Shown: piece by piece, positions 54,821 to 63,571 of the stretch | Position numbering within the stretch: position 1 is the first letter of the stretch | How the letters are laid out: every line of letters begins with the position of its first letter | Assembly: GCA_047636495.1 (NCBI GenBank) | Contig: JBLILH010000014.1 | Coordinates: forward strand, 16,473 to 80,472 | DNA from: Endobugula sp047636495 | GTDB taxonomy: Bacteria; Pseudomonadota; Gammaproteobacteria; Pseudomonadales; Cellvibrionaceae | Direction of reading: 5' to 3' | Length of the DNA stretch: 64,000 bases | Made by a program: the position numbers and the translations under genes | The notes under the pieces: model-generated | The model's input: the letters and a program-made list of their open reading frames with translations, nothing else | Told to the model about the DNA's origin: nothing | Databases searched by the model: none

Positions 54821-55008
54821 CTAGGAGGCTGTCCGAGAATAGGGGCCGCAGTGAGGGATAGCGGTTTTGAGTCAGATTTTTTCATGAATTTAGGAGAATA
54901 TTGGTTCTATTTGCCAACAGAAGGCGCCTTTAAGCGACGAAAATCAGGAGAAAATTGGCCAAAATCCGCTTTTCCGCAGTAGGTTTCTATTCTCGGACAG
55001 CCTACTAG
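54821..55008. mobile_element. MITE-like element, full-length copy D (188 bp)
   Basis: Outer ends CTAGGAGGCTGTCCGAGAA and (reverse) CTAGTAGGCTGTCCGAGAA form terminal inverted repeats with two to three mismatches. The inside matches copy B in reverse orientation, including CTACTGCGG and the CGTCGCTTAAAGGCGCC core. It lies between psiE and htpX and carries no ORF. The length matches copy B within one base. Confidence 0.75.
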
Positions 55009-55490
55009 ATCCATCCATTCTTAATCCTGCGCTTTGCATTATAAATATCGACCCTTAAACGAAGCTTAAGCTGGCTGGATAATACTCTCCGCTGCTGCAT
55101 AGATATCATATTTTCTAATGACGACAAGTAGCCAGCTTCTGCTTTCGTGATTCCAATGCATAATCTAGATTTAATGCAACTTAGTTTTATCCCCTGTCGA
55201 ACGTCCCAGAAAATCACTTAGCATTAATACTATTGTTTTATAAAAACCGTCAATCGATAACTGATGGCTTCGATAGTGTGCTCCATACAGCATTTGTGCA
55301 ATAAAACCCATCAGTTTTCCCATTAATGTGCCAATAGAATTATCTTGACTCAGCGATATCAGAGAGCCTCCATCTTTATAGGTAAAAGATTCCCGAGGCT
55401 GTGTTTGAGATAGGACTCAATATTTTTAGTCAGAAATAATGCTTGTTGGTGAGCGCCTGTACTCACGGTGGCACTATCCCGCTATTCAAC
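55009..55490 (-). pseudogene. Decayed gene remnant next to the MITE-like element
   Basis: Minus-strand frames between 55016 and about 55400 show protein-like but interrupted stretches: TLMGKLMGFIAQMLYGAHYR, FYKTIVLMLSDFLGR, and in another frame GITKAEAGYLSSLENMISM. No intact gene is present. The last segment, ending in IKNGW, vaguely resembles the C-terminus of TolC/OprM-type outer-membrane efflux proteins, but this is too weak to name. Confidence 0.35.
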
Positions 55491-56372
55491 TCACAACCTT
55501 ATGTGATTGCGCAAAGCGTCAATGCGTTCTTCTAATGGTGGATGGGTCATAAATAATCGGCGAAAGCCATTTTTTCGATGCCCGCTGATACCAAAGGCGG
55601 CGAGCTTATCGGGTAACGAAGCCACGTGTCCACGACGTAGACGCTCCAATGCACTGATCATGGCACTAGACGAGGTTAAGCGCGCACCGCCTGCATCGGC
55701 TCTAAATTCCCTTTGTCGAGAAAACCACATAACGATGACGGATGCCAATATCCCCAGTACAATTTCTGCAACAATGACCGTCACCCAAAACGCTGGTCCA
55801 TGGCCATTTTCATTCCGAAACACGACCCTATCTACCGTTTGGCCAATGACGCGAGACAAAAATAAAACAAAGGTGTTTACCACGCCTTGAATAAGCGCCA
55901 AGGTCACCATATCACCATTGGCAATATGCGAAATTTCATGGGCCAGTACGGCCTCCGCTTCTTCTCGCGTCATAGAGGTAAGCAAGCCTGTTGATACAGC
56001 AACTAGGGCGTTGTTTTTATTCATCCCCGTTGCAAATGCGTTAATTTCTGGCGATTCCCATATGGCGACTTCTGGTGAGCCAATACCGGCCGACCGGGCC
56101 TGTTGAACGATAGTGTCGACGAGCCATTGCTCTTGATTATTCTTAGGCTTTGATATCACTTGTGCGCCCACTGACATCTTGGCCATCCATTTAGAGAGCG
56201 CAAGAGAAATTAACGAACCACCAAAACCGATCACAGCCGCAAAAATTAGCAAGGCATTTAGGTTAAGGCCATTAGCTTGAAGATATGGCTCTACCCCAAG
56301 CACGCGCATGCTTAGTGATAGCACAAGTACAATGGCAAAATTGGTGGCTAAAAAAAGAAAGACTCGTTTCAT
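55491..56372 (-). CDS. htpX: Membrane zinc metalloprotease HtpX
   Basis: An M48 protease that clears misfolded membrane proteins, acting with FtsH. The 293-residue protein has two N-terminal membrane helices (FLFLATNFAIVLVLSLSMRV; LLIFAAVIGFGGSLISLAL). The catalytic His145-Glu-x-x-His149 lies in LAHEISHIANGD, and two further membrane segments surround a cytosolic domain. Length equals E. coli HtpX. PmrA-like boxes lie about 175-223 bp upstream. Confidence 0.95.
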   Translation of the reverse strand: MKRVFLFLATNFAIVLVLSLSMRVLGVEPYLQANGLNLNALLIFAAVIGFGGSLISLALSKWMAKMSVGAQVISKPKNNQEQWLVDTIVQQARSAGIGSPEVAIWESPEINAFATGMNKNNALVAVSTGLLTSMTREEAEAVLAHEISHIANGDMVTLALIQGVVNTFVLFLSRVIGQTVDRVVFRNENGHGPAFWVTVIVAEIVLGILASVIVMWFSRQREFRADAGGARLTSSSAMISALERLRRGHVASLPDKLAAFGISGHRKNGFRRLFMTHPPLEERIDALRNHIRL

Positions 56373-56530
56373 GGCGCTGCCTCAAATAAGATGTCGTAGT
56401 TTCTAATGATTGTTAATCATTATCTATGTGATGCTTGATGACTAAAGTTTCTCTCCTTTCGGTGATTCTCCGCCTGTGATGCGCCTAAATCATGTAAAGA
56501 CGAGTTTTTATACTCTATTACGATAAAAGT

Positions 56531-56611
56531 ATCATAAAGGGGAAAACTTAAATCCAGCTTAAATGATAAAAATAAAGCCTTAATGTTAATTTAAGTTCCT
56601 CTTTGTAAAAT
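56531..56611. promoter_or_regulatory. Two PmrA/QseB-like boxes in the htpX-DUF21 divergent region
   Basis: Box 1 (56547-56563), read toward htpX, is TTTAAG-CTGGA-TTTAAG, then 10 nt, then TATGAT (56531-56536). Box 2 (56579-56595), read toward htpX, is CTTAAA-TTAAC-ATTAAG, then 10 nt, then TATCAT (56563-56568). On the plus strand box 2 is CTTAAT-GTTAA-TTTAAG, then 10 nt, then TAAAAT (56606-56611), so it could also face the DUF21 gene. The remaining 56373-56921 gap shows no gene. Confidence 0.6.
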
Positions 56612-56921
56612 CTATACATAAAGTGGTACATGGCTTATTTTTGATAAATGATATTTTCATGTGATTGAATAAATTGATGAACTTATGTTAGTTAATGCGC
56701 TGATGGTTCCAGGAAAGTGTTCACTATAAACAACAATCCAACTCTCGATTAGTACGTTAATTTCACAGCTGGTTTTTTAGAAAGTTCTCTGCTTGTATGA
56801 TTTTTCCGCTTAAGGTAGGGCATTATTCAGCTTACATTATAATGAATGGTCTTTACATCAACATCTCACTTATTAGGGTTGCTGATTGAAAATCCCATGA
56901 CAACCTTAAAGTAATATTTTT

Positions 56922-57185
56922 ATGACGATCACTTGGATAGCTATAGGTTTTTGTATACTTCAATCAGCCATGTTTTCAGGGCTTAATTTGGCTTTTTTTA
57001 GTGTCAACCGTTTAGAACTCGAGGTTGCCGGTGAACACAACCCAGCTGCTCGAAAAGTATTAGCCATGCGTCAGGACGCTAATTTTTTATTAACCACCAT
57101 CCTGTGGGGAAATGTAGGAATTAATGTACTCATGGCTTTGCTTTCGAGTTCTGTTCTAGCCAGTGTTGAATCTGTGTCGCTTTAG
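56922..57185 (+). pseudogene. DUF21/CNNM-type transporter, truncated after 87 residues
   Basis: The first membrane helices of a CNNM/CorC-family protein are recognisable: WIAIGFCILQSAMFSGLNLAF, FFSVNRLELEVAGEHNPAARK, and FLLTTILWGNVGINVLMALLS. Full proteins have over 300 residues with CBS domains, but this frame stops at 57185. It runs straight into the 3' part of an unrelated gene, which looks like a deletion junction near 57175. Divalent-cation export would be the family's role. Confidence 0.7.
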
Positions 57186-57708
57186 TTCGGCAAAAAAAAA
57201 TGAAATGCTTGTCGATACCGATGGTTGCGAAGCGCATAACAATAGTTTTGGTGGCTTGGTATTATTACGTCAAATAGGTGATAACTGGCAATACAAGTCT
57301 TATCAGCCCAATTTTAGATTAAACGAATGTCTTAAGTTTTCTGCTAAGGGCTTATCTGATGTGTTGGTGTGTAATGAAATTGATAGTACCCAAGGAGAAG
57401 TTTTTGGTCAGTATTCACTATTCCAATTTGACCAACAAGAGGCAATTCGTACAGCATTGCAAAACTGCTTTGTTGATAAAGAAGCGAGTTTTGCAATAGC
57501 ACCGGTCTCTGTCAATAAAAAGTTTATCGATAGAGACAAATTATCTGATCTACGTTTAACCTTTTCAATAGAGTCAAATTCTATTACCAAAAAGAAAATA
57601 ACTCTCGATTTTATATATGATGGAAAAATATTGACCATTGCCAAATACAGTGAAGCAGACAAACAACAATTAGATAAATTACTTTATCCTTATATCACAT
57701 CATACTAA
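57163..57708 (+). CDS. C-terminal part of an unrecognised protein
   Basis: A 181-codon frame whose sequence from about residue 25 reads like a real protein: GGLVLLRQIGDNWQYKSYQP, LKFSAKGLSDVLVCNEI, and GQYSLFQFDQQEAIRTALQN. It starts inside the end of the truncated DUF21 frame without a good ribosome-binding site, so I take it as the 3' end of a gene whose 5' part was lost. Family unknown. Confidence 0.5.
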   Translation: MLNLCRFSSAKKNEMLVDTDGCEAHNNSFGGLVLLRQIGDNWQYKSYQPNFRLNECLKFSAKGLSDVLVCNEIDSTQGEVFGQYSLFQFDQQEAIRTALQNCFVDKEASFAIAPVSVNKKFIDRDKLSDLRLTFSIESNSITKKKITLDFIYDGKILTIAKYSEADKQQLDKLLYPYITSY

Positions 57709-57717
57709 AGGGCTATT

Positions 57718-57984
57718 ATGCTAAACATGAATTTATCAGAACTTTGTCAACACTATAACCTTCAACTGAAAACAGTCCATCGCAAGATAGACAGTTTGAT
57801 TGTTGTGCCTTTAGAAGAACAGAGTAAAGACTGGATATTTACGCCAGCAATGACACGGCGCATTCAAATCGCCTTGAGATTCCGCTGCAATTTTGGCGTT
57901 AATTATGCAGGCGCTACATTGGCACTTGATTTCCTTCATGATATTGGAAAACTCAAGAAACAAAGCAAACACCATCATAGTTAG
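57718..57984 (+). CDS. CbpM-like chaperone modulator
   Basis: An 88-residue MerR-like protein resembling CbpM (MNLSELCQHYNLQLKTVHRKI; WIFTPAMTRRIQIALRFRCN; GATLALDFLHDIGKL). CbpM inhibits the DnaJ-like CbpA. No cbpA/dnaJ gene is beside it, so its partner may be elsewhere or lost. An AAAGGGC element precedes the ATG, and the gene sits 9 bp after the preceding ORF. Confidence 0.7.
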   Translation: MLNMNLSELCQHYNLQLKTVHRKIDSLIVVPLEEQSKDWIFTPAMTRRIQIALRFRCNFGVNYAGATLALDFLHDIGKLKKQSKHHHS

Positions 57985-58039
57985 TTGCTTTATTGATAGT
58001 GTATTTTTCACTACATTATTTTTGACAACGCTAACAGTT

Positions 58040-59197
58040 TTACAGCTTTATTTGCGTTATCCTTTTAAATAAAGCAATCCATAGTGGGCTGACAAATAAA
58101 CTTAACACAATCACTGCAATGGTCATTTGATGTGCATACTGGTTGATCAGATTTGCTTGTAAGCCAATGGATGCGAGCACAAAACTAAACTCATCAAGCT
58201 GCGCCAATAACGCACCCGAATATTAACTGTCTCGCCAATTAACATTAAGTAACCTCAGTGAGATCGCATTGATAAAGGTATTAGTGATTAATACCAATAC
58301 CAGTAAAATCAATAACTGCCACCACTGCTGCATGACAAAATTCAAATTAATCAACATCCCAATTGACATAAAAAATAAAGCAATAAACACCATTATAAAA
58401 GGCTCTACACTCTGTTTAACCCGGAGGGTTTCCTTGGTTTTAGCCACCAGCATTCCAGCAATAAAAGCCCCGAGAGCAGTCGATAGCTGCATTAACCCGG
58501 TTAACAAGCTCAAGCCAAAACAAATTATCAAGGCAGCAAAGACTTGCAGTTCATGATCTTGCTGTATTAAACGCGCGAAGGGTACGTGTAATAAAGGTTT
58601 TCGCATGAGCCAGTTAACAAAAATCAGTGCGGCAATGCCTCCGACTAGTTGTAAACCAACAATATAAGTATCAATAATCGCATCACTTAATAGCCCCAAA
58701 ATGATAATCATGGGGACTATGGCCAAATCCTGAACCAAAAGTATGCCTAATACTTTTTAGCCCATTGATGTATCCAGTTCATTACCCTCTTGAAGTAATT
58801 TCAATACCACAGCGGTACTGCTTAAACTGATGACAAAACCTAATAATACAATTCTCCCTAGAGACCATTGAAAGTAATATCCCACTATAAAGAGACAGGT
58901 CACACTGACTATAATTTGTAGCATTGTCCCTGCGGCCGATATCTTCCAGTGCTTTTTGAGTTGGATTGGCTGCACCTCCATACCGACAAAAAACCATAGG
59001 AGAATAACCCCAAAGGTTCCCATATGTTCTATCAACACGTTATCGTTAATCAGGCCAACCCCCTCTGGTCCAATCACCATACCGGATAATAAATAGGCTA
59101 AGACCGTAGGTCGGCGAATAATACGCAGCAACAGTGCCGCTAATATAACAATTAAGGCAATGGCAACAACAACTGGCAGCGTAGGATCAAGGTGCAC
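58040..59197 (-). pseudogene. KefB-type cation/proton antiporter with two in-frame stops
   Basis: One frame runs the whole 386 codons and encodes a CPA2 antiporter: LAYLLSGMVIGPEGVGLI, LGFVISLSSTAVVLKLLQEG, MSIGMLINLNFVMQQWW and ALLAQLDEFSFVLASIGLQA. Two TAA codons interrupt it, after DTSMG at 58757 and after WRDS at 58223. Each replaces a codon in an otherwise conserved stretch, and no frameshift is seen. The C-terminal Trk-type N domain is absent, so the gene was probably short to begin with. A KefB-type antiporter is also a regular member of transmissible stress-tolerance loci. Confidence 0.85.
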
Positions 59198-59325
59198 AAT
59201 CGGTAACTTCCAAAATAGATAGTATTAACTTAAAAAAGAATAAGCAGCATAAAGAAAGAAGATTAAATCACCCTTAATGCTTTTATCACAAAACAGATTC
59301 ATTATTTCAGTATTGAATAGCATTA

Positions 59326-59358
59326 TTTAAGCGCCATTTAAGTTTGCTATACTAGGAT
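59326..59358 (+). promoter_or_regulatory. PmrA/QseB-like box and -10 of the response-regulator promoter
   Basis: TTTAAG-CGCCA-TTTAAG at 59326-59342, then 10 nt, then TAGGAT (59353-59358); TATACT at 59348 is an alternative -10. It lies 77 bp upstream of the regulator, compatible with autoregulation. Confidence 0.6.
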
Positions 59359-59418
59359 GAGTTTCTTAATACTGATTAGTACTTTTTACTATGACACTAT
59401 GCCCCGGAAAAAATAACC

Positions 59419-60087
59419 ATGCGTATCCTAGTTGTTGAAGACGATAAAATTATCGGTGATGGTTTAGTCCAAGGACTAGGTCTCGATAACTATGCGGTGG
59501 ACTGGGTAGAAGACAAAGAATCAGCCCTTACCGCACTGACAACGACCGTTTATGAATTAGTGATTCTCGATATTGGCCTGCCTGATGGCTCTGGACTAGA
59601 GGTATTAAAACATCTGCGCCAGAAGAAAGATGATACCCCAGTGCTGATTTTGACCGCCTATAATGACATTGATCATAAGCTGAAAGGACTGGATGGTGGC
59701 GCAGATGATTATCTGAGCAAGCCGTTTGATCTTGATGAATTACGCGCACGCATAAGAGCCCTGCGACGCAGAGCTAGTGGTCGCACTTCGCCTGTACTCA
59801 GCGTCGGCTCACTCTCACTCAACCCAGCCAATCACATTGTGACCCAAAATGGTAATCCAGTGACGCTGGGGCCAAAGGAGTTTGCTATTTTACAAACATT
59901 GATGGAAAGGCCTGAGCGAGTATTATCTAAAGCCCATATTGAAGATAGCCTTTATGGCTGGGATATGGAAATTGAAAGTAATACCATTGAAGTCCATATC
60001 CATGGGATACGCAAAAAGCTGGGTAAAGACAGCATAGAAACCCTACGGCATGTAGGGTACAAAATGGGCGCGGCCTTAAGTGCCTGA
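59419..60087 (+). CDS. OmpR-family response regulator (PmrA/QseB subgroup)
   Basis: A 222-residue regulator with a receiver domain (phosphoacceptor Asp51 in LVILDIGLPDGSG; YLSKPFDLDELRAR) and a winged-helix DNA-binding domain (LGPKEFAILQTLMERP; ESNTIEVHIHGIRKKLG; RHVGYKMG). The YGWDMEIESN loop is typical of the PmrA/QseB/TctD branch. Members bind direct repeats of the type (C/T)TTAAK-N5-(C/T)TTAAK. Such boxes occur upstream of this gene, htpX, groES and hsp20. It is in an operon with the kinase, 10 bp downstream. Confidence 0.92.
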   Translation: MRILVVEDDKIIGDGLVQGLGLDNYAVDWVEDKESALTALTTTVYELVILDIGLPDGSGLEVLKHLRQKKDDTPVLILTAYNDIDHKLKGLDGGADDYLSKPFDLDELRARIRALRRRASGRTSPVLSVGSLSLNPANHIVTQNGNPVTLGPKEFAILQTLMERPERVLSKAHIEDSLYGWDMEIESNTIEVHIHGIRKKLGKDSIETLRHVGYKMGAALSA

Positions 60088-60097
60088 GGTTGAGTGA

Positions 60098-61111
60098 TTG
60101 AAAAAAATAACGCTATTGATAACCACCATTACACTGGGCTTATGCTGGGTAATTATTGGTATTATTCTTATTCTAGAACATGCCTGGTGGCAAATTGATC
60201 TCTTTGTCACCGTCATTATTGCGCTCAGCGTCTATAAATTGTGGCAAAATCACCTTTCTATACCGATTAAAAAAATAAATAATATAGAGGCGCTGGCACA
60301 CACAATAAAAAACCGCGAACCCAATAATTTAGAACCTTTGCCAATACACGGCCAACCTGACGAAATACAGCCATTGCTAGCAGCGCTCAATCATTTTTAT
60401 ACATTGGAAAAAGGTCGTGTTAGCCAAGAATATACCTTTAGTTCTGAAGCCTCCCATGAGTTACGCACACCGCTGACAGGGATACGCCTACAAACACAAA
60501 TTGCCCAAAGAACCGCTGATCCCAAGCAGCGAGATAAGGCGCTCAATAATATTCTAAAAGCCGTCGATAAAAGTACGCACTTAGTTGAACAACTACTGAC
60601 GCTTTCCCGCCTCAATCTATATTATCGACAGGCTAGTCTTACATCACTGAATATCATCGGGCTATGCCAGCGCTGGGCAGATGATTACCAAACGCTAGCG
60701 CAATCCCGTATGATTACCTTAACTCGAGTTTTTGATAAAACCCAAGCACTGTTTATCCTAAGCAATGAAGAGCACATTGAAATCGTATTAAAAAACCTGC
60801 TCGATAATGCCTTGCGCTATACCCCTTCTGAGGGTGTCGTCCAGATTAGCTTGCAGCTGATAGACAATAATACAAAGCTTAAATTACAAGTAGAGGATTC
60901 TGGCCCCGGGATTCCCACTGGTGATTATAATCGTGTTCAGCAACCATTCCAAAAAAGTATGGATGGACAAAAGCGAAGAGCTGGATTAGGGCTGGCTTTA
61001 GTAAAACGTGTGGCCGAAGTTAACAATAGTCAACTGCTACTTGCACCCTCATCTCTCGGCGGCTTATCGGCCTCAATATTATTTACCCATAATATTGAGG
61101 CCATACCCTAG
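60098..61111 (+). CDS. Membrane sensor histidine kinase, partner of the regulator
   Basis: A 337-residue kinase. Two membrane helices (TLLITTITLGLCWVIIGIIL and DLFVTVIIALSVYKLW) enclose only a few residues, so sensing is probably in or near the membrane. Catalytic parts are intact: His120 in ASHELRTPLTGIR, NLLDNALRYTP, DSGPGIP and GLGLALVKRV. The start is a TTG with GAGGTTGAG upstream. It is probably translationally linked with the response regulator. The signal may be membrane stress, but this is inference. Confidence 0.9.
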   Translation: MKKITLLITTITLGLCWVIIGIILILEHAWWQIDLFVTVIIALSVYKLWQNHLSIPIKKINNIEALAHTIKNREPNNLEPLPIHGQPDEIQPLLAALNHFYTLEKGRVSQEYTFSSEASHELRTPLTGIRLQTQIAQRTADPKQRDKALNNILKAVDKSTHLVEQLLTLSRLNLYYRQASLTSLNIIGLCQRWADDYQTLAQSRMITLTRVFDKTQALFILSNEEHIEIVLKNLLDNALRYTPSEGVVQISLQLIDNNTKLKLQVEDSGPGIPTGDYNRVQQPFQKSMDGQKRRAGLGLALVKRVAEVNNSQLLLAPSSLGGLSASILFTHNIEAIP

Positions 61112-61217
61112 GTCACACAAGTAACAATTGACATGATTCATTGACAATCATTCATCAACGGCCTAGGGTAGAATTCCTTATCAGCATGCATTAAATAAGA
61201 TTAGTGCGACAGATGTC

Positions 61218-62846
61218 ATGGTATCAATGAACTCAATTCTTCCCCTTATCCACAAACTCTCCCTAGCCCGAACCCTTGATGTTATTCAGTACATAGTAGC
61301 TGATTCTGTACGCAAGCTTGTCAAAGCTGATGCAGTCACCTTTATCCTCAAGGATGGCGAGCATTGTTACTATGCGGATGAACATGCCATTGCGCCACTG
61401 TGGAAAGGACCACTGTTTCCTGCCAATCAACATATTAGTGGCTGGAGTATGGGTCACAAACAAATGGTGGTGATTGAAGATATTCGCAATGATGAACGTA
61501 TTCCGCAGAACTTATATGCAGGAACCTTTGTTCGTAGTCTGATTATGGTGCCAGTTCGCTCAGACAACCCCCTTGCCGCTATTGGTATTTACTGGGCAGA
61601 ATTCCATCGACCAAGGGATGATGAACTTGAACAGCTACAAATAGTCGCAAACTGTACCGCTATAGGTATGGAAAATGCTGAATTGGTATCGAAGCTCAAT
61701 CTTCAGGTGTTAGAACAAACATCTTCTCTATTAGCGGCACAAGAAGCCGCAAAAACCGCCAACAAAACCAACACACGTTTTTTATCTGCCGCTAGCCATG
61801 ACTTGCGCCAACCGCTGCAAAACCTGAACACACTGTGTTCTGTACTAATGCGAAAAATTCATGACCCTGATGTTAAACAGCACGTAGGTAAAATGCACAA
61901 ATCTATTCAGGGTATGGAGCGTCTGCTGAGTGCTGTACTCAATCTAAACCAAATTGAAAGTGGTGGTATTCAGCCTCAACTCAAGAATATGGATCTACAG
62001 CCTCTCTTGTCAGAACTGCAAATAGACTTCGAAGAACTGGCATTACAAAAAAAGCTCACCTTATCGATACCAACAGCCGACCTCCGAGTACACAGCGACC
62101 CAGAACTCTTGTTACAAATTCTTCGAAATTTACTGGGTAATGCACTGAGGTATACTGAGCAAGGGCATGTGGCAATTGAATATCTAGCCGCAGACAATAC
62201 GCTAATACTGGGGATTCGCGATACCGGGCCGGGTATTCCTGATAACAAACAAGCCGAAGTTTTTGACGCCTTCTACCGCATGGATCAACATAACAAGCAA
62301 GGCTTTGGTTTGGGCTTATCCATTGTTAAAGCGCTGGCCGAGCTTCTAAATCATCCTATTACGCTGGAATCTACCCTTGGTATTGGCTCCTTTTTTTCCA
62401 TTCAGCTACCATTATCCGCAAGCGACCATAAAGCCGTTGTTATGTCTAACGAACCCTTATTAACGACAACACAAAATCACAAAGCGTCTATTTTATACCT
62501 CGAAGATGACGAGGATATTTTGGAAGCGATGGAAACCTTATTAAATCTCGAAGGTTATCGTGTCTTCAGTGCCAGCACTGGTGGCAAAGCCATTGCCTAT
62601 ACACAAGATACTCAAATACCACCCGACCTGATTATTACCGATAACCGCCTTGCCGATGGCGAAAATGGTTTGGATGTGGTTAAACGTTTACGTGAACTCA
62701 CTCAAAAACCAATACCGGCTATTATGATCACGGGTTATACCGAAAGCGCAGTCAGTACTGCCGCATTAAAAACCGTACAGAAGGTGTTACATAAACCAGT
62801 AGATGCGGATTTATTGCTAAAAGAAATTGCAGCACTGGTGCCTTGA
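61218..62846 (+). CDS. Cytosolic GAF-domain hybrid histidine kinase
   Basis: A 542-residue soluble kinase with a GAF domain (residues 15-155; ISGWSMGHKQMVVIEDIRND) and a short coiled linker. The HisKA His194 lies in AASHDLRQPLQNL, with an HATPase domain following (NLLGNALRYTEQ; DTGPGIP; GFGLGLSIVKALAE). A C-terminal receiver completes it (LYLEDDEDILEAME; LIITDNRLADGENGLDV). No membrane segment is present. It lies 107 bp after the previous kinase, possibly under separate control. Output is not evident; no receiver-only partner follows. Confidence 0.9.
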   Translation: MVSMNSILPLIHKLSLARTLDVIQYIVADSVRKLVKADAVTFILKDGEHCYYADEHAIAPLWKGPLFPANQHISGWSMGHKQMVVIEDIRNDERIPQNLYAGTFVRSLIMVPVRSDNPLAAIGIYWAEFHRPRDDELEQLQIVANCTAIGMENAELVSKLNLQVLEQTSSLLAAQEAAKTANKTNTRFLSAASHDLRQPLQNLNTLCSVLMRKIHDPDVKQHVGKMHKSIQGMERLLSAVLNLNQIESGGIQPQLKNMDLQPLLSELQIDFEELALQKKLTLSIPTADLRVHSDPELLLQILRNLLGNALRYTEQGHVAIEYLAADNTLILGIRDTGPGIPDNKQAEVFDAFYRMDQHNKQGFGLGLSIVKALAELLNHPITLESTLGIGSFFSIQLPLSASDHKAVVMSNEPLLTTTQNHKASILYLEDDEDILEAMETLLNLEGYRVFSASTGGKAIAYTQDTQIPPDLIITDNRLADGENGLDVVKRLRELTQKPIPAIMITGYTESAVSTAALKTVQKVLHKPVDADLLLKEIAALVP

Positions 62847-62956
62847 ATCCTTACATAAGACACAGTATTTAAGTCATCGTATCGACACCAATCCTCCCTT
62901 ACTGATTTTTTATTTTTCGATATGACATGTAAACATAGCGTGTAAATATTCTAGAA

Positions 62957-62989
62957 CTTAAGTTTAGTTTAAGCTTACTGCCTTATAGT
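62957..62989 (+). promoter_or_regulatory. PmrA/QseB-like box and -10 of the hsp20 promoter
   Basis: CTTAAG-TTTAG-TTTAAG at 62957-62973, then 10 nt, then TATAGT (62984-62989). It lies about 78 bp upstream of the hsp20 ATG. Confidence 0.65.
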
Positions 62990-63050
62990 TTAGTCCAACT
63001 TGGCAATTAGCCAATCACTTAAACCTTACACTTTTAGAGGACTGTTAACT

Positions 63051-63500
63051 ATGAACCTAACCACTTGGAAACCGTTAAAAGACATAGAAGAAATGTTCCA
63101 TTACCACCCTCGTTTTCAGCAATCAAACCGTAATATTGCCACTCGTCAAGAGCCAGCATCGACTGAATGGTCTCCCGCGGTGGATATTATTGAGTCAGAT
63201 CACGAATTTTTAATCAAAGCAGAGTTACCTGAAGTTAAAAAAGAGGATGTTAATGTCAATATTAGCAATGGTGTGCTGACTATTGATGGTGAACGACGGT
63301 TCGAACAAGAAAGTAAAGATGGCAATAAATTTCATCGCATCGAGCGTTTTTATGGCCATTTTACTCGCAGCTTTAGTTTACCCGACAATATCAAAGAAGC
63401 GAATATTAAAGCGGAATTTAAAGAAGGCATGCTAACTGTTCATTTGAAAAAATCTGAAAAAGAAGCCCCTAAGAATATCCGTGTAGAAATTGCGGCTTAA
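63051..63500 (+). CDS. Small heat-shock protein Hsp20
   Basis: A 149-residue sHSP/alpha-crystallin chaperone that holds unfolding proteins. The crystallin domain runs from about residue 42 (SPAVDIIESDHEFLIKAELP) through VNISNGVLTIDGERRF and FYGHFTRSFSLPDNI to FKEGMLTVHLKKSE. I start at the ATG at 63051 (TTAGAGGACTG upstream); the in-frame TTG at 63000 is unlikely. A CG-rich terminator follows. Its box-containing promoter suggests control by the OmpR-type regulator. Confidence 0.93.
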   Translation: MNLTTWKPLKDIEEMFHYHPRFQQSNRNIATRQEPASTEWSPAVDIIESDHEFLIKAELPEVKKEDVNVNISNGVLTIDGERRFEQESKDGNKFHRIERFYGHFTRSFSLPDNIKEANIKAEFKEGMLTVHLKKSEKEAPKNIRVEIAA

Positions 63501-63510
63501 TTAGCCGACC

Positions 63511-63535
63511 TCCCCGCTTTATGCGGGGATTTTTA
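63511..63535 (+). terminator. Intrinsic terminator of hsp20
   Basis: CCCCGC and GCGGGG form a stem around a 5-nt loop (63512-63528), followed by ATTTTT. It lies 11 bp after the hsp20 stop codon. Confidence 0.9.
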
Positions 63536-63571
63536 CTATCAGCTCATTGCAGTATCAATAGGCATAAAATA

